A DNA stretch of 64,000 nt from JBGSTR01 sp963707135 (GTDB taxonomy: Bacteria > Pseudomonadota > Gammaproteobacteria > Chromatiales > Chromatiaceae): the NCBI GenBank assembly GCA_963707135.1, contig CAVPOY010000044.1:271232-335231 (forward strand), written 5' to 3'. The notes under the pieces were generated by a model. The model searched no databases, had not been told where the DNA came from, and saw only the letters and a list, made by a program, of their open reading frames with translations. Shown here piece after piece: positions 51,588 to 60,278 of the stretch. The first letter of the stretch is position 1, and every line of letters starts with the position of its first letter. Both the position numbers and the translations under genes were made by a program.

Positions 51588-52217
51588 TCAAGGCGTCCCG
51601 CCCTGGGCCGCGATCTCCTGGTTCACCAGCAGATTCAGCACCTCGATCAGCTTGTCGCGACTCCCCGTCTGCGACGGGCTGGTACGGTACTTACCGTTGA
51701 TGATCAGGGCCGGCACGCCGTCGATCCCGTAGCGACGGTTCATCTCGGTGGCCTTCCGGACCTTGGCCTCGACAAAAAAGGACTCGTAGGCGGTGCGGAA
51801 CTCGTCCGGATCGAGTCCGATCTCGCCGGCAAACTTGACCAGATCGTCCTCGGTCAGGATCTTGCGGTTCTGCTCGTGCATGGCCTTGAACAGGGCCGGG
51901 TGAAACAGGTCCAGCTTGCCCATCACCTCGGCGGCATAATAGGCCCTGGCATGAGGGTCCCAGCGCGGACCGGTCGCCGGCATGCGCCGGAACGCGGCGC
52001 CCTCCGGCATGGTGGCCATCCAGGCGTCGATGCTGGGCTCCAGGTGCCAGCAGTGGGGGCAGCCGTACCAGAAGATCTCCAGCACCTCGACCTTGTCGCC
52101 GGTCTCGGTCGCCTGCGCCTGGTCGAGCACCGTGTAATCGATACCCTCTTCGATGGCCCAGGTCTGAGCCGCGAAAAACAGGCCGCACAGGGCCCCGAAT
52201 ACCGTCTTGACGAACAT
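51588..52217 (-). CDS. dsbA: Thiol:disulfide interchange protein DsbA
   Basis: 209 residues with a signal peptide ending about Ala21. DsbA oxidises cysteines of periplasmic proteins. The active site is Cys53-Pro-His-Cys56 (WYGCPHCWHLEPS) and the cis-Pro loop is GVPALIING. The ATG at 52217 has GAGGAG eight bases upstream and gives a proper signal peptide; an extended frame to 52286 lacks one. It is 25 bp downstream of ubiA. Confidence 0.93.
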   Translation of the reverse strand: MFVKTVFGALCGLFFAAQTWAIEEGIDYTVLDQAQATETGDKVEVLEIFWYGCPHCWHLEPSIDAWMATMPEGAAFRRMPATGPRWDPHARAYYAAEVMGKLDLFHPALFKAMHEQNRKILTEDDLVKFAGEIGLDPDEFRTAYESFFVEAKVRKATEMNRRYGIDGVPALIINGKYRTSPSQTGSRDKLIEVLNLLVNQEIAAQGGTP

Positions 52218-52242
52218 CGAAAGCTCCTCGTAGACCAATAAC

Positions 52243-53163
52243 TTAAAAAGCCCTGGACCCGGCGCCGACCGAATAGTCGAGCACAAGGCCCGCGAAAACC
52301 GCCATACCCAGGAAATTGTTGTTCAGGAAGGCCTGAAAGCAGGCCGCCGGCTCCCGGCCGCGGATCAGGGCCAACTGGTAGAGGGAAAGCATCGCGGCCA
52401 CGGCGAGCCCGCCGAAATACCAGACGCCGCGCCCCGCCAGCAGACCGATCCAGGCCAGCAGCCCCAGCATCAGGACCTGGAGCAGTCCAATCGCGAGCCG
52501 GTCCCGATCGCCGAACAGGATCGCCGTCGACTTGATGCCGATCTTCAGATCGTCCTCCCGGTCCACCATCGCATACTGGGTGTCGTAGATCAGCGCCCAG
52601 ATCAGAGTCGCGGCGAACAGTATCCAGGCATAACCGGGGACCGCGCCCGTCACGGCCGTGAAGGCCATCGGTATCGCCCAACCGAAGGCGGCGCCCAGGA
52701 AGAGTTGTGGCACATGGGTGTAGCGCTTCATGAAGGGATAGATCACGGTCAGCACCAGCGCGACTAGAGACAGCGCGATCGTCTGCCAGTTCAGCAGCAA
52801 AACCAGCCCGAATGCCATCAGGCTGAGCACGACGAATAACCCGACCGCCTCCGCGGGCGCGACCTCGCCCGTCGCCAGCGGCCGCCGACTCGTACGCGCG
52901 ACATGCCCGTCCAATCCCCGGTCCGCGAAATCGTTGATGGCGCAACCCGCCGAACGCATCAGCACCACCCCGGCGATGAAGACCAGCACGACGGGCCAGG
53001 GCGGGTTGCCATCCCCGGCAAGCCACAGGGCCCAGAGCGCCGGCCACATCAGCAGAAAGATACCGATCGGGCGATTCAGCCGAACCAGCGTCAGGTAGGC
53101 CTGAACGCGCTCGCGCCAGGACGGGTCGCGCCGGGTGCCGATCTTTACCTCGGGGAAGCTCAT
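52243..53163 (-). CDS. ubiA: 4-hydroxybenzoate polyprenyltransferase
   Basis: 306 residues, eight or nine membrane helices. It attaches the prenyl tail to 4-hydroxybenzoate in ubiquinone synthesis. First Asp motif RSAGCAINDFADRGLDGHVA and second DTQYAMVDREDDLKIGIKST are intact. The N-terminal 28 residues are soluble. No ubiC is adjacent. Located between recG and dsbA; 114 bp separate it from recG. Confidence 0.94.
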   Translation of the reverse strand: MSFPEVKIGTRRDPSWRERVQAYLTLVRLNRPIGIFLLMWPALWALWLAGDGNPPWPVVLVFIAGVVLMRSAGCAINDFADRGLDGHVARTSRRPLATGEVAPAEAVGLFVVLSLMAFGLVLLLNWQTIALSLVALVLTVIYPFMKRYTHVPQLFLGAAFGWAIPMAFTAVTGAVPGYAWILFAATLIWALIYDTQYAMVDREDDLKIGIKSTAILFGDRDRLAIGLLQVLMLGLLAWIGLLAGRGVWYFGGLAVAAMLSLYQLALIRGREPAACFQAFLNNNFLGMAVFAGLVLDYSVGAGSRAF

Positions 53164-53277
53164 CGCGATCGAAGCACGTGGGATAGACGCAGGGTTGAGT
53201 CGGAGTAGCCGCGAAAGGGCCGCGATTATCGCACACCCGCGTCGCCGGGTAGAGAAGGCCCGGCCGGATCGGGAGGA

Positions 53278-55383
53278 TCAGACCCGCCCGTAGTCCTCGC
53301 GCTCGCCCAGCCAGCGGGCGATCAGCGGCTCCACCAACCGCGGGTGCCTGTGCAGGATCAGGTCCGCCGCACGCTGCGCCGCCGGGGTGAGGTGCTGGTC
53401 CCGGACCGGGTCGGCCACGCGAAACTGGACCATTCCGGTCTGGCGCGTCCCCAGGACCTCGCCGGCTCCACGCATCGCAAGGTCGCGCTCGGCAATCTCG
53501 AAGCCGCTGGTCGTCCCTCGGATCAGGCCGAGCCTCTCCCGGGCCGCCGTTGACAGCGGGGCGTGGTAGAGCAGCACGCAGTGGCTCTCCACGGCGCCCC
53601 GCCCGACGCGGCCGCGCAGCTGGTGCAACTGCGCGAGACCGAGACGTTCCGGGTTCTCGATAATCATCAGGCTCGCGTTGGGCACGTCCACGCCGACCTC
53701 GATCACCGTGGTGGCCACCAGCAGATCGAGCGCGCCGCACGCGAACCGCGCCATCACGGAATCCCGTTCCGCGGACCGCATGCGCCCGTGCACCAGGCCG
53801 ACGCGCACGTCCGGCAGGCTCTCCGCGAGCTGTCGCGCCGTGTCCTCGGCGGCCTGGCATTGCAGGGCCTCGGATTCCTCGATCAGGGTGCAGACCCAGT
53901 AGGCCTGACGGCCCCCGCCGCAGGCCTCCCGGACCCGCCCGATCACCGCGTCACGGCGCCCGTCCGGCACGACGATGGTCGTGATCGGTGTCCGACCGGG
54001 CGGCAGCTCGTCGATGACCGAGAGGTCCAGGTCCGCGTACAGGGTCATCGCCAGCGAGCGCGGAATCGGCGTGGCGGTCATGATCAGCTGGTGCGGCGCG
54101 CCGCCGTCGCGCCCGCCCTTTTCGCGCAGCTTCATCCGTTGGTGGACGCCGAATCGGTGCTGCTCGTCGATAATCACGAGCCCGAGGTCGTCGAAGCGGA
54201 CATCGTCCTGGAAAAGGGCGTGGGTGCCCACGGCCACCTTCGCCCGCCCGGAGGCGATGTCCGCGAGGAGCGCCGCTCGCTCCCGTCCCTTGTGCCGCCC
54301 GGCGAGCCACAGCGGCTCGATACCCAGGGGCGCAAGCCAGCCGCTCAGGCTGCGCGCGTGCTGCTCGGAGAGCAGCTCCGTCGGCGCCATCAGCGCCATC
54401 TGGCAGCCGGCCTCGACCGCCTGGAGGGCGGCCAGCGCGGCCACAACGGTCTTTCCCGAGCCGACGTCGCCCTGCAGCAGGCGCTGCATCGGCCGGTCCT
54501 GCGCCAGATCGGCGGCGATCTCGGCGGCGACCCGTTCCTGCGCCGCGGTGAGCTCGAAGGGCAGCGCGGCGCGCAGCCGCTGCCGCAGCGCCCCGTCACC
54601 GTCGAGCGCCGGCGCCCCGATACTCCGCTGGGCCTCGCGCAGGCGCCGCAGGCTCACCTGGTGGGCCACGAGCTCCTCGAATGCCAGACGCACAAAGGCC
54701 GGGTGACGCCGCTCGATCAGATCCTGCAGGTCCGTCTCGAGCGGCGGGCGGTGCAGATAGGCCAGCGCCTCGGCGAGTCCCGGCAGCGCCATACTGGCCA
54801 ACGCCTCGTGGGGCAGCAGCTCGGCGGGGGCCTGGAGCTCCAGCAGATCCAATGCCTGATCGGTGAGGCCACGCCAGGAGGACTGCTGGAGCCCCTCGGT
54901 GGTCGGGTAAACGGGTGTCAGTCGCGGCTCGATGTCCGCGCTCTCGTCGGCGCCGATGAAGCGATACTCGGGGTGAATCATCTCCATGGACGCCGGACCC
55001 TGGCGCACCTCGCCGTAGCAGCGCAGCCTGGCGCCGGGCTTCAGGGCGGCGGTCTGCTGCGGAGAGAAGTGAAAGAAGCGCAACAGCAGTCCGTCCAGCC
55101 GACCGTCGGAGAGCCAGACCTTCAGCGAGCGCCTGCGGCCGACAGCGATCCCGGCGCTCTCGACGATCCCCTCGACCAGGGCCTCGTTGCCGGGCCGCAG
55201 CTCGACGATCGGCACCAGACGGGTACGATCCTGATAGCGAGACGGTAGATGGAAGAGCAGGTCCTGCGCGGTGCGGATCCCAAGCCGGTGCAGGCGCTCG
55301 GCGACCTTCGGCCCAACCCGCTTCAGCCGCTCGACGGGGACCTGGCCCGGTATTCCCGGCGCGCTGTGGGCTGTCTGTGCCAA
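53278..55383 (-). CDS. recG: ATP-dependent DNA helicase RecG
   Basis: About 701 residues. RecG remodels stalled forks and branched DNA. N-terminal wedge domain (VPVERLKRVGPKVAERLHRL ... LFHLPSRYQDRTRLVPI), Walker A QGDVGSGKTVVAALAAL, DEQH box IIDEQHRFGVHQRMKLREKG, motif VI QLRGRVGRGAVESHCVL. Only TTG codons are available near the expected start; the TTG at 55383 leaves 14 residues before the conserved VPVERL, against 9 in E. coli, so it is preferred over 55416 and 55443, but it has no good binding site. yjbQ diverges from it. Confidence 0.92.
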   Translation of the reverse strand: MAQTAHSAPGIPGQVPVERLKRVGPKVAERLHRLGIRTAQDLLFHLPSRYQDRTRLVPIVELRPGNEALVEGIVESAGIAVGRRRSLKVWLSDGRLDGLLLRFFHFSPQQTAALKPGARLRCYGEVRQGPASMEMIHPEYRFIGADESADIEPRLTPVYPTTEGLQQSSWRGLTDQALDLLELQAPAELLPHEALASMALPGLAEALAYLHRPPLETDLQDLIERRHPAFVRLAFEELVAHQVSLRRLREAQRSIGAPALDGDGALRQRLRAALPFELTAAQERVAAEIAADLAQDRPMQRLLQGDVGSGKTVVAALAALQAVEAGCQMALMAPTELLSEQHARSLSGWLAPLGIEPLWLAGRHKGRERAALLADIASGRAKVAVGTHALFQDDVRFDDLGLVIIDEQHRFGVHQRMKLREKGGRDGGAPHQLIMTATPIPRSLAMTLYADLDLSVIDELPPGRTPITTIVVPDGRRDAVIGRVREACGGGRQAYWVCTLIEESEALQCQAAEDTARQLAESLPDVRVGLVHGRMRSAERDSVMARFACGALDLLVATTVIEVGVDVPNASLMIIENPERLGLAQLHQLRGRVGRGAVESHCVLLYHAPLSTAARERLGLIRGTTSGFEIAERDLAMRGAGEVLGTRQTGMVQFRVADPVRDQHLTPAAQRAADLILHRHPRLVEPLIARWLGEREDYGRV

Positions 55384-55457
55384 TGCTCCGGCGTCTGGTC
55401 TAATGCGAGAAATCAACGGGCGCCGGACCCGCCCTCCCGGCAACCGAGGTAGCGCCG

Positions 55458-55874
55458 ATGATCCTCCAGCAAACCCTTCAGGTCGCGACCAGCGGCCGCG
55501 GCACCTACGACCTCACCGCCGACGTGCAGCGGCATGTCCGGGCATCGGGGGTCCGGCTCGGGCTCTGCCACGTCTTCGTCCATCACACCAGCGCCTCCCT
55601 GGTGCTGTGCGAGAACGCGGACCCCACGGTGCGCCGCGACCTCGAGGCCTTCCTGGGTCGCCTGGTCCCGGACGGGGACCGCCTGTTCCGCCACGACGAC
55701 GAGGGCCCGGACGACATGCCGGCGCACGTCCGGGCGATCCTGACCAACATGGACCTGACGCTCCCGGTTCGCGACGGGGCCTGCGCGCTGGGCACCTGGC
55801 AGGGCGTCTACCTCTACGAGCACCGCACACACCCCCACCGCCGGCAGATCTCGGTCACCGTCAGCGGGGAGTGA
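55458..55874 (+). CDS. yjbQ: YjbQ family protein (UPF0047)
   Basis: 138 residues. The family fold with CHVFVHHTSASLVLCENADP, the RHDDEGPDDMPAHVRAILTN block and LGTWQGVYLYEHR is complete. YjbQ proteins have weak thiamine-phosphate synthase activity when overproduced; their physiological role is not settled. It is divergent from recG and converges on mltB with 11 bp between the stops. Confidence 0.92.
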   Translation: MILQQTLQVATSGRGTYDLTADVQRHVRASGVRLGLCHVFVHHTSASLVLCENADPTVRRDLEAFLGRLVPDGDRLFRHDDEGPDDMPAHVRAILTNMDLTLPVRDGACALGTWQGVYLYEHRTHPHRRQISVTVSGE

Positions 55875-55885
55875 CCCCCCGAGGC

Positions 55886-57100
55886 CTACAAGGTTGCCTC
55901 CACGCCGGGAACCGGAAGCTGACTGATCCGGGTACTACCCGGGCCGCCCTTTTGCGCCTTCACGGCCTGCCCGAGCTGGTAGACCGCCATCGCGTAATAG
56001 GTGCTGTGGTTGTAGCGCGTGATCACGTAGAAGTTGTTGAGCCCGAGCCAGTACTCGTAACGGTCCCCGGCATCGAGCTTGAGCAGGCTCGCGGTCCCGG
56101 ACCCGCCGAGGGACCCGGCCGGGGTTACGCCGCGATCGGCGAGCGACCCCAGCGAGTAGCTCGTGTCGAACCCGGTCTTCATCAGCCCGGCGGAGGGCCC
56201 TGTCACTTGCGCCCTTACCGCAACCGGCTCGCCGGGTCGCCAGCCGTGCCCCTTGAAATAGTTGGCGACACTGCCGATGGCGTCCACCGGGTTCCAGAGG
56301 TCCCGGTGGCCGTCGCCGCTGAAGTCGACCGCGTAGTTGTGGAAGCTCGAGGGCATGAACTGGCCCAGCCCCATGGCGCCGGCGAATGATCCAACGGGCT
56401 TGAACGGGTCGAATCCCTCGTCTCGCGCCATGACCAGGAAGGACTCGAGCTCGCCGCTGAAGTAATCGGCGCGACGCGGATAGGCGAAGGCCAGGGTCGC
56501 CAGCGCATCGATGATGCGGGTCTTGCCCATGTAGCCGCCCCAGCGGGTCTCGACGCCCAGGATCCCGACGATGTGCTCCGGCGGCACGCCGTAGCGCCCC
56601 GCCGCCCGTTGCAGAACGGGCTCGTAGCGTTGCCAGAAACGCACCCCCTTGGAGATGTTGTCCGGCGTCAGGAACTTCGCCCGGTAGCGGGACCAGGCCC
56701 CGGTGGGACCGGTGCTCGTGCTCTTACGCATGGGCCGGTCCATCTGGTCGATGATCCACTGCTCGCGCTGGGCGCGCGACAGGACGCCGGCGAGCGCGTC
56801 GGGGTCGAACCCGTGCCGCTGCTCCATGCGCCGGATAAAGCTGTCGACCGCAGGATAACCGGCGAAATCGCCACCGACGCGACCGGCGACCGCCGGAATC
56901 GCGGCCGGTGCGGATGTTCGGTAACCCACGCTGTCGATCGCCATTTGCCGGCCGCGTGCGTTGAGATCCGCCCGGGCCGACAGGGCCGGCGTCGGTTTTC
57001 CCGGCCGAGTGGCCGCGACGCCGTCTTTCGATGCGCTGGATCCGCAGCCGGTGGCCGCGGAAAGGGACAGGATGATGGCAACGGTTGCCGCGTAACGCAT
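55886..57100 (-). CDS. mltB: Membrane-bound lytic murein transglycosylase B
   Basis: 404 residues. A lipoprotein signal (MRYAATVAIILSLSAATGC, lipid-bearing Cys19) is followed by a linker and the SLT domain: YGVPPEHIVGILGVETRWGG with the catalytic Glu, LATLAFAYPRRADYF, GAMGLGQFMPSSFHNYAVDF and the C-terminal YYAMAVYQLGQAV. It cleaves peptidoglycan glycan strands. The ATG at 57100 gives the lipobox and has GGAGAG upstream; the longer frame to 57166 does not. Confidence 0.9.
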   Translation of the reverse strand: MRYAATVAIILSLSAATGCGSSASKDGVAATRPGKPTPALSARADLNARGRQMAIDSVGYRTSAPAAIPAVAGRVGGDFAGYPAVDSFIRRMEQRHGFDPDALAGVLSRAQREQWIIDQMDRPMRKSTSTGPTGAWSRYRAKFLTPDNISKGVRFWQRYEPVLQRAAGRYGVPPEHIVGILGVETRWGGYMGKTRIIDALATLAFAYPRRADYFSGELESFLVMARDEGFDPFKPVGSFAGAMGLGQFMPSSFHNYAVDFSGDGHRDLWNPVDAIGSVANYFKGHGWRPGEPVAVRAQVTGPSAGLMKTGFDTSYSLGSLADRGVTPAGSLGGSGTASLLKLDAGDRYEYWLGLNNFYVITRYNHSTYYAMAVYQLGQAVKAQKGGPGSTRISQLPVPGVEATL

Positions 57101-57265
57101 GAAACTCTCCCCCCGTTGAGATTGCATGGTCATTGGCAATAGTAAGAAGTTTTTTGAAGAACGCAATCCAACGCTTCAATTTTTCAACGCTAACGACTGC
57201 GCAGCACGTCGAAGACGGGGGCCTCGAGGCGCGGCCGGCGTTCGTCCCCGTAGGCGGCTACGCCG

Positions 57266-57652
57266 TCAGTCTCCGAGCACCATCACCGCGTCCATCTCGA
57301 CGGCGGCCCCTTTCGGCAGCGCGGCAACCCCGATCGCCGCGCGGGCCGGGTACGGCTCGTCGAAGTAGCCCGACATCACCTGGTTGACCAGCGCAAAGTC
57401 GTTGAGGTCGGTCAGGAAAACATTGAGCTTCACGACGTCGGACAGGTCCCCGCCGGCCGCGCGCGCCACGGCCAACAGATTCTCGAAGACCTGCCCGATC
57501 TGCGCCTCCATGCCACCCTCGACCAAGGTCATGGTCTCGGGCACCAGCGGAATCTGCCCGGACAGATAGACGGTGCTCCCGGCGCGAACCGCCTGTGAGT
57601 AAGTGCCGATCGCGCGCGGCGCCTTGTCGGTTCGGATGGTCGTCTTGGTCAT
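57266..57652 (-). CDS. ridA: RidA family enamine/imine deaminase
   Basis: 128 residues. It hydrolyses reactive enamines such as 2-aminoacrylate. APRAIGTYSQAVRAGSTVYL, SGQIPLVPETM, FLTDLNDFALVNQVMSGYF and the catalytic-Arg segment PARAAIGVAALPKGAAVEMD are conserved. In many gammaproteobacteria the order is spoT-ridA-recG; here mltB and yjbQ separate it from recG and spoT is not in the window. Confidence 0.92.
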   Translation of the reverse strand: MTKTTIRTDKAPRAIGTYSQAVRAGSTVYLSGQIPLVPETMTLVEGGMEAQIGQVFENLLAVARAAGGDLSDVVKLNVFLTDLNDFALVNQVMSGYFDEPYPARAAIGVAALPKGAAVEMDAVMVLGD

Positions 57653-57706
57653 ACCCGGTTACCCCAAAAGTTGAAAGAACTCGCCCCGACCTCCGCAAAG
57701 ACCCGC

Positions 57707-58156
57707 TCATCCGCCGAACAGACGCCGCCACCAGTTGCGGCGGTTCCCCGGCGGCGGCCGGGTCTGCATCAGATCGCTCGGCGGCAGCAGGCTCATCACC
57801 CAGCCCGGCAGAGGTGGATTGTCGCTGAACCCGCAAGAGACCCCGAGGTTGTGGGGGTCGTAGATCTTCACGAACGTCGGTGACCGTGGGTCGTCCGCAT
57901 AGACGATTCCGCAGTAGTCTTCGCGATGCTCGGCACGCAGCAGGCGGTCGATCTCGGCGACGAAGGTCTCGACCTGGGCCGGGCCGGAGGGCTCCCGGGG
58001 CGGCTCCTCGCCGACCGCATAGAGATACCAGCCCGCGTCCGCGCGTTCCCGCACCCGCTCCCAGAGCTCATCGAGCTGGTGCCAGCGCAGCGCCGAGGTA
58101 AAACTGCCGCGGAAGGCGGCGAGGAAAGGATTCGCGGTGGTTGGAATCGCGCTCAT
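57707..58156 (-). CDS. Uncharacterised soluble protein
   Basis: 149 residues, no signal peptide. N-terminal half helical (LRWHQLDELWERVRERADAG), then a Trp/Tyr-rich strand (WYLYAVGEEPP), a conserved-looking EDYCGIVYADDPRSPTFVKI and YDPHNLGVSCGFSDNPPLPG. The C-terminus is Arg-rich (RRNWWRRLFGG). I do not recognise the family. It lies upstream of ridA on the same strand (54 bp) and diverges from purC. Confidence 0.68.
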   Translation of the reverse strand: MSAIPTTANPFLAAFRGSFTSALRWHQLDELWERVRERADAGWYLYAVGEEPPREPSGPAQVETFVAEIDRLLRAEHREDYCGIVYADDPRSPTFVKIYDPHNLGVSCGFSDNPPLPGWVMSLLPPSDLMQTRPPPGNRRNWWRRLFGG

Positions 58157-58241
58157 CTGGACTACCCGCGTGCTCGATTAGGCCCGTTTCCGGGACCCGA
58201 CCCGATATACTGTCAGCCTTGCCGTCAACGGATCAACCAAC

Positions 58242-59129
58242 ATGCCCGCGCTTTACGAATCGAACATCACCGACCTGCCGCTAATCGGGCGCGGCAAGGT
58301 CCGCGACCTGTACCAAATCGGCGCCGATCACCTGCTGCTGGTCGCCACCGATCGGCTCTCGGCCTTCGACGTGGTCCTGCCCCAGCCCATCCCAGGCAAG
58401 GGCGAGGTCCTGACGCGGGTTTCGACCTTCTGGTTCGGGCGCACCTCCAATCTGGTGCCGAACCATCTCGCCGGCATCCCGGTCTCGGACCTGATCGCCG
58501 ACCCGGCCGAGCTTGCCCGGCTCGGAGACCGCGCGATCGTCGTCCGGCGCATGAAGCCCTTGCCGGTGGAGGCGATCGTGCGCGGCTACCTGATCGGCTC
58601 CGGATGGAAGGACTATCAGCGCGACGGCGCCGTCTGCGGCATCCGCCTCCCCGACGGGCTGCGCCAGGCGGACCGGCTGCCGGAACCCATCTACACGCCC
58701 TCGACCAAGGCCAAGGCCGGCACGCACGACGAGAACGTGGACTTTGACTACACCGTCGATTTGCTCGGCCGGGATCTGGCCGAGCAGGTGCGCGAGGTCA
58801 GCCTGGCCATCTATCGCCAATGCGCGGAGTACGCCCGCGAGCGGGGCATCATCATCGCCGACACCAAGTTCGAGTTCGGCCTGGATCCGGATGGCCGGCT
58901 GCACCTGATCGACGAGGTCCTGACCCCTGACTCATCCCGCTTCTGGCCCGCCGATCAGTACCAGCCCGGGACCAGCCCGCCGAGCTTCGACAAGCAGTTC
59001 GTCCGCGACTACCTGGAGACCCTGAACTGGGACAAGCGCCCGCCGGCCCCGAATCTGCCGACGGAGATCATCGAGCGGACCGCGGCGAAATACCGCGAGG
59101 CCGAGGAGCGCCTGACGGGCCGTCGTTGA
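58242..59129 (+). CDS. purC: SAICAR synthase (long form)
   Basis: 295 residues. It couples CAIR and aspartate in purine synthesis. GRGKVRDLYQIGADHLLLVA, SAFDVVLPQPIPGKGEVLT, RGYLIGSGWKDYQRDG, FEFGLDPDGRLHLIDEVLTP and DSSRFWPADQY are characteristic. It is the approximately 300-residue form of yeast and many proteobacteria rather than the 237-residue E. coli form. It marks the end of the conserved part of the window. Confidence 0.96.
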   Translation: MPALYESNITDLPLIGRGKVRDLYQIGADHLLLVATDRLSAFDVVLPQPIPGKGEVLTRVSTFWFGRTSNLVPNHLAGIPVSDLIADPAELARLGDRAIVVRRMKPLPVEAIVRGYLIGSGWKDYQRDGAVCGIRLPDGLRQADRLPEPIYTPSTKAKAGTHDENVDFDYTVDLLGRDLAEQVREVSLAIYRQCAEYARERGIIIADTKFEFGLDPDGRLHLIDEVLTPDSSRFWPADQYQPGTSPPSFDKQFVRDYLETLNWDKRPPAPNLPTEIIERTAAKYREAEERLTGRR

Positions 59130-59441
59130 CGGCCGGCGTATTCGCCGATTGATGGCCACGTGCCGGCCCGGGCCTTGCGGCTAGCGAAAGAGTGGGCCCG
59201 GCGCCTTGGCGACGACTCAATAATCGACTGACCGTGAAATCCGTAACAGGGTGCGGTTCGTACCTCAACGCACCGTACGGATGGCAGAAAATGACCAGAT
59301 TGCTGAAAAACCGTTCCTTGGCTCGCGACTCGAAAACGCGGTTTCCGAGCCCGCGTATTTTAAGACACTTACGCCTCTGACAATGGCGGGGCATCCGTGC
59401 CCCGCACGGGAAGCGCGGCGAATGCGCGCGTGCCTGGCCGG
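59130..59441. other. Gene-free region after purC with a palindromic repeat
   Basis: About 312 bp. No terminator with a T-tract is evident. The AT content rises from about 59210 to 59370. A two-hairpin repeat related to that at 22400-22448 lies at 59386-59430. No coding potential is recognised. Confidence 0.6.
59386..59430. repeat. Two-hairpin palindromic repeat, copy 2
   Basis: GCGGGGCA/TGCCCCGC (8 bp, loop TCCG) followed after ACGGGAA by a second imperfect palindrome (GCGCGGCGAATGCGCGC). Lined up with 22401-22440 it shares GCGGGGCATCC, TGCCCCGC, CGGGA and the order of the two hairpins, with a one-base length difference in the first loop. Confidence 0.65.
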
Positions 59442-59729
59442 CTAGCGGACCCGCTCGCCCGGCCGAAGCGGAAGCCAGGCCGATGCTTGCACGCCGCGCG
59501 CATGATGCCGGCCGTGGACATAGTGGGCATCCAGGCACTCGGCCAGCGCCCTGAGCGCGGTCGCGCAGCGCAGCGAGCCGCCGCCCGACTTCTGGACAGC
59601 GACGCGGACCCGCGCCTTGGCAAAGCGGCAAGGGTCGAAGTCCGACGGCGCCCCCCCGCCAAGGTCCTCGGCCTCGGATCTGCAAAACGCGATGTCCAGC
59701 AGTTCCTGATCTGTGAAGACGGGTTTCAT
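59442..59729 (-). CDS. Small uncharacterised ORF
   Basis: 95 residues (MKPVFTDQELLDIAFCRSEA at the start), including AKARVRVAVQKSGGGSLRCA and a His-rich segment AHYVHGRHHARG. Two adjacent ATGs (59732 and 59729) follow GGAGGT; the second has the better spacing of five bases. This binding site is the main support for it being a gene. No family is recognised. It lies in the accessory region, so transfer is possible. Confidence 0.5.
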   Translation of the reverse strand: MKPVFTDQELLDIAFCRSEAEDLGGGAPSDFDPCRFAKARVRVAVQKSGGGSLRCATALRALAECLDAHYVHGRHHARGVQASAWLPLRPGERVR

Positions 59730-59732
59730 CAT

Positions 59733-60278
59733 TGACCTCCAACTACGGGTCGGTTTCATCGCGGGGAGTCCGGATAACGGCCGCGGCTCGACGATCAACG
59801 TCCCAGATTGCTTGGCCCGGCCAATGTACCTCCCTGGTCCCGCCTACTAAGTTTAGCCCCATGATGGAAACTCGACTTGCTACGCGCGGCGTTGGTGTGG
59901 TGCCAGAGCAATGGTTTCCGTCCAGTCGGGTCGTCTAGGCCCTTACTTCTTCGGCCTCCCCACCGTACCGGGCGGCACCCATCGTCTGCGACCCGCTACG
60001 TGCTCTTCTCTGAACCGCTCGGCGCCCGCAGTTCACGGGCGTTCTCGGACATCTTTGTCCGGATCCGTCCATTCGTGCGGCAGAGGCAGCGAAAAGTTGG
60101 CGGTACACGCCTCGGTGCACGACTCTACCAAGCAATCCAGGCGCTTGCACCGCGGGTGAGCCACTGGAATGCTCTCGCTCAACCCAAACGAAATCTGGTT
60201 TATGACGAGGGAACCGCAACCAAGTTTACCGTTCCTGGAATACTCACAAAAGTTTTCAACTGAAGTTTCCCGTTTTCC
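59733..60278. other. Gene-free region before the first transposase locus
   Basis: About 545 bp without a convincing gene. Open frames exist on both strands but lack recognisable motifs and binding sites. Composition is mixed, with an AT-rich end near 60220-60270. It may hold the left end of the insertion sequence, but I could not find terminal inverted repeats. Confidence 0.5.

Noticed and set aside
59877..60263. Possible plus-strand gene of about 128 residues before the first transposase
   Set aside because: No binding site, no recognisable motif, basic low-complexity composition; treated as non-coding.
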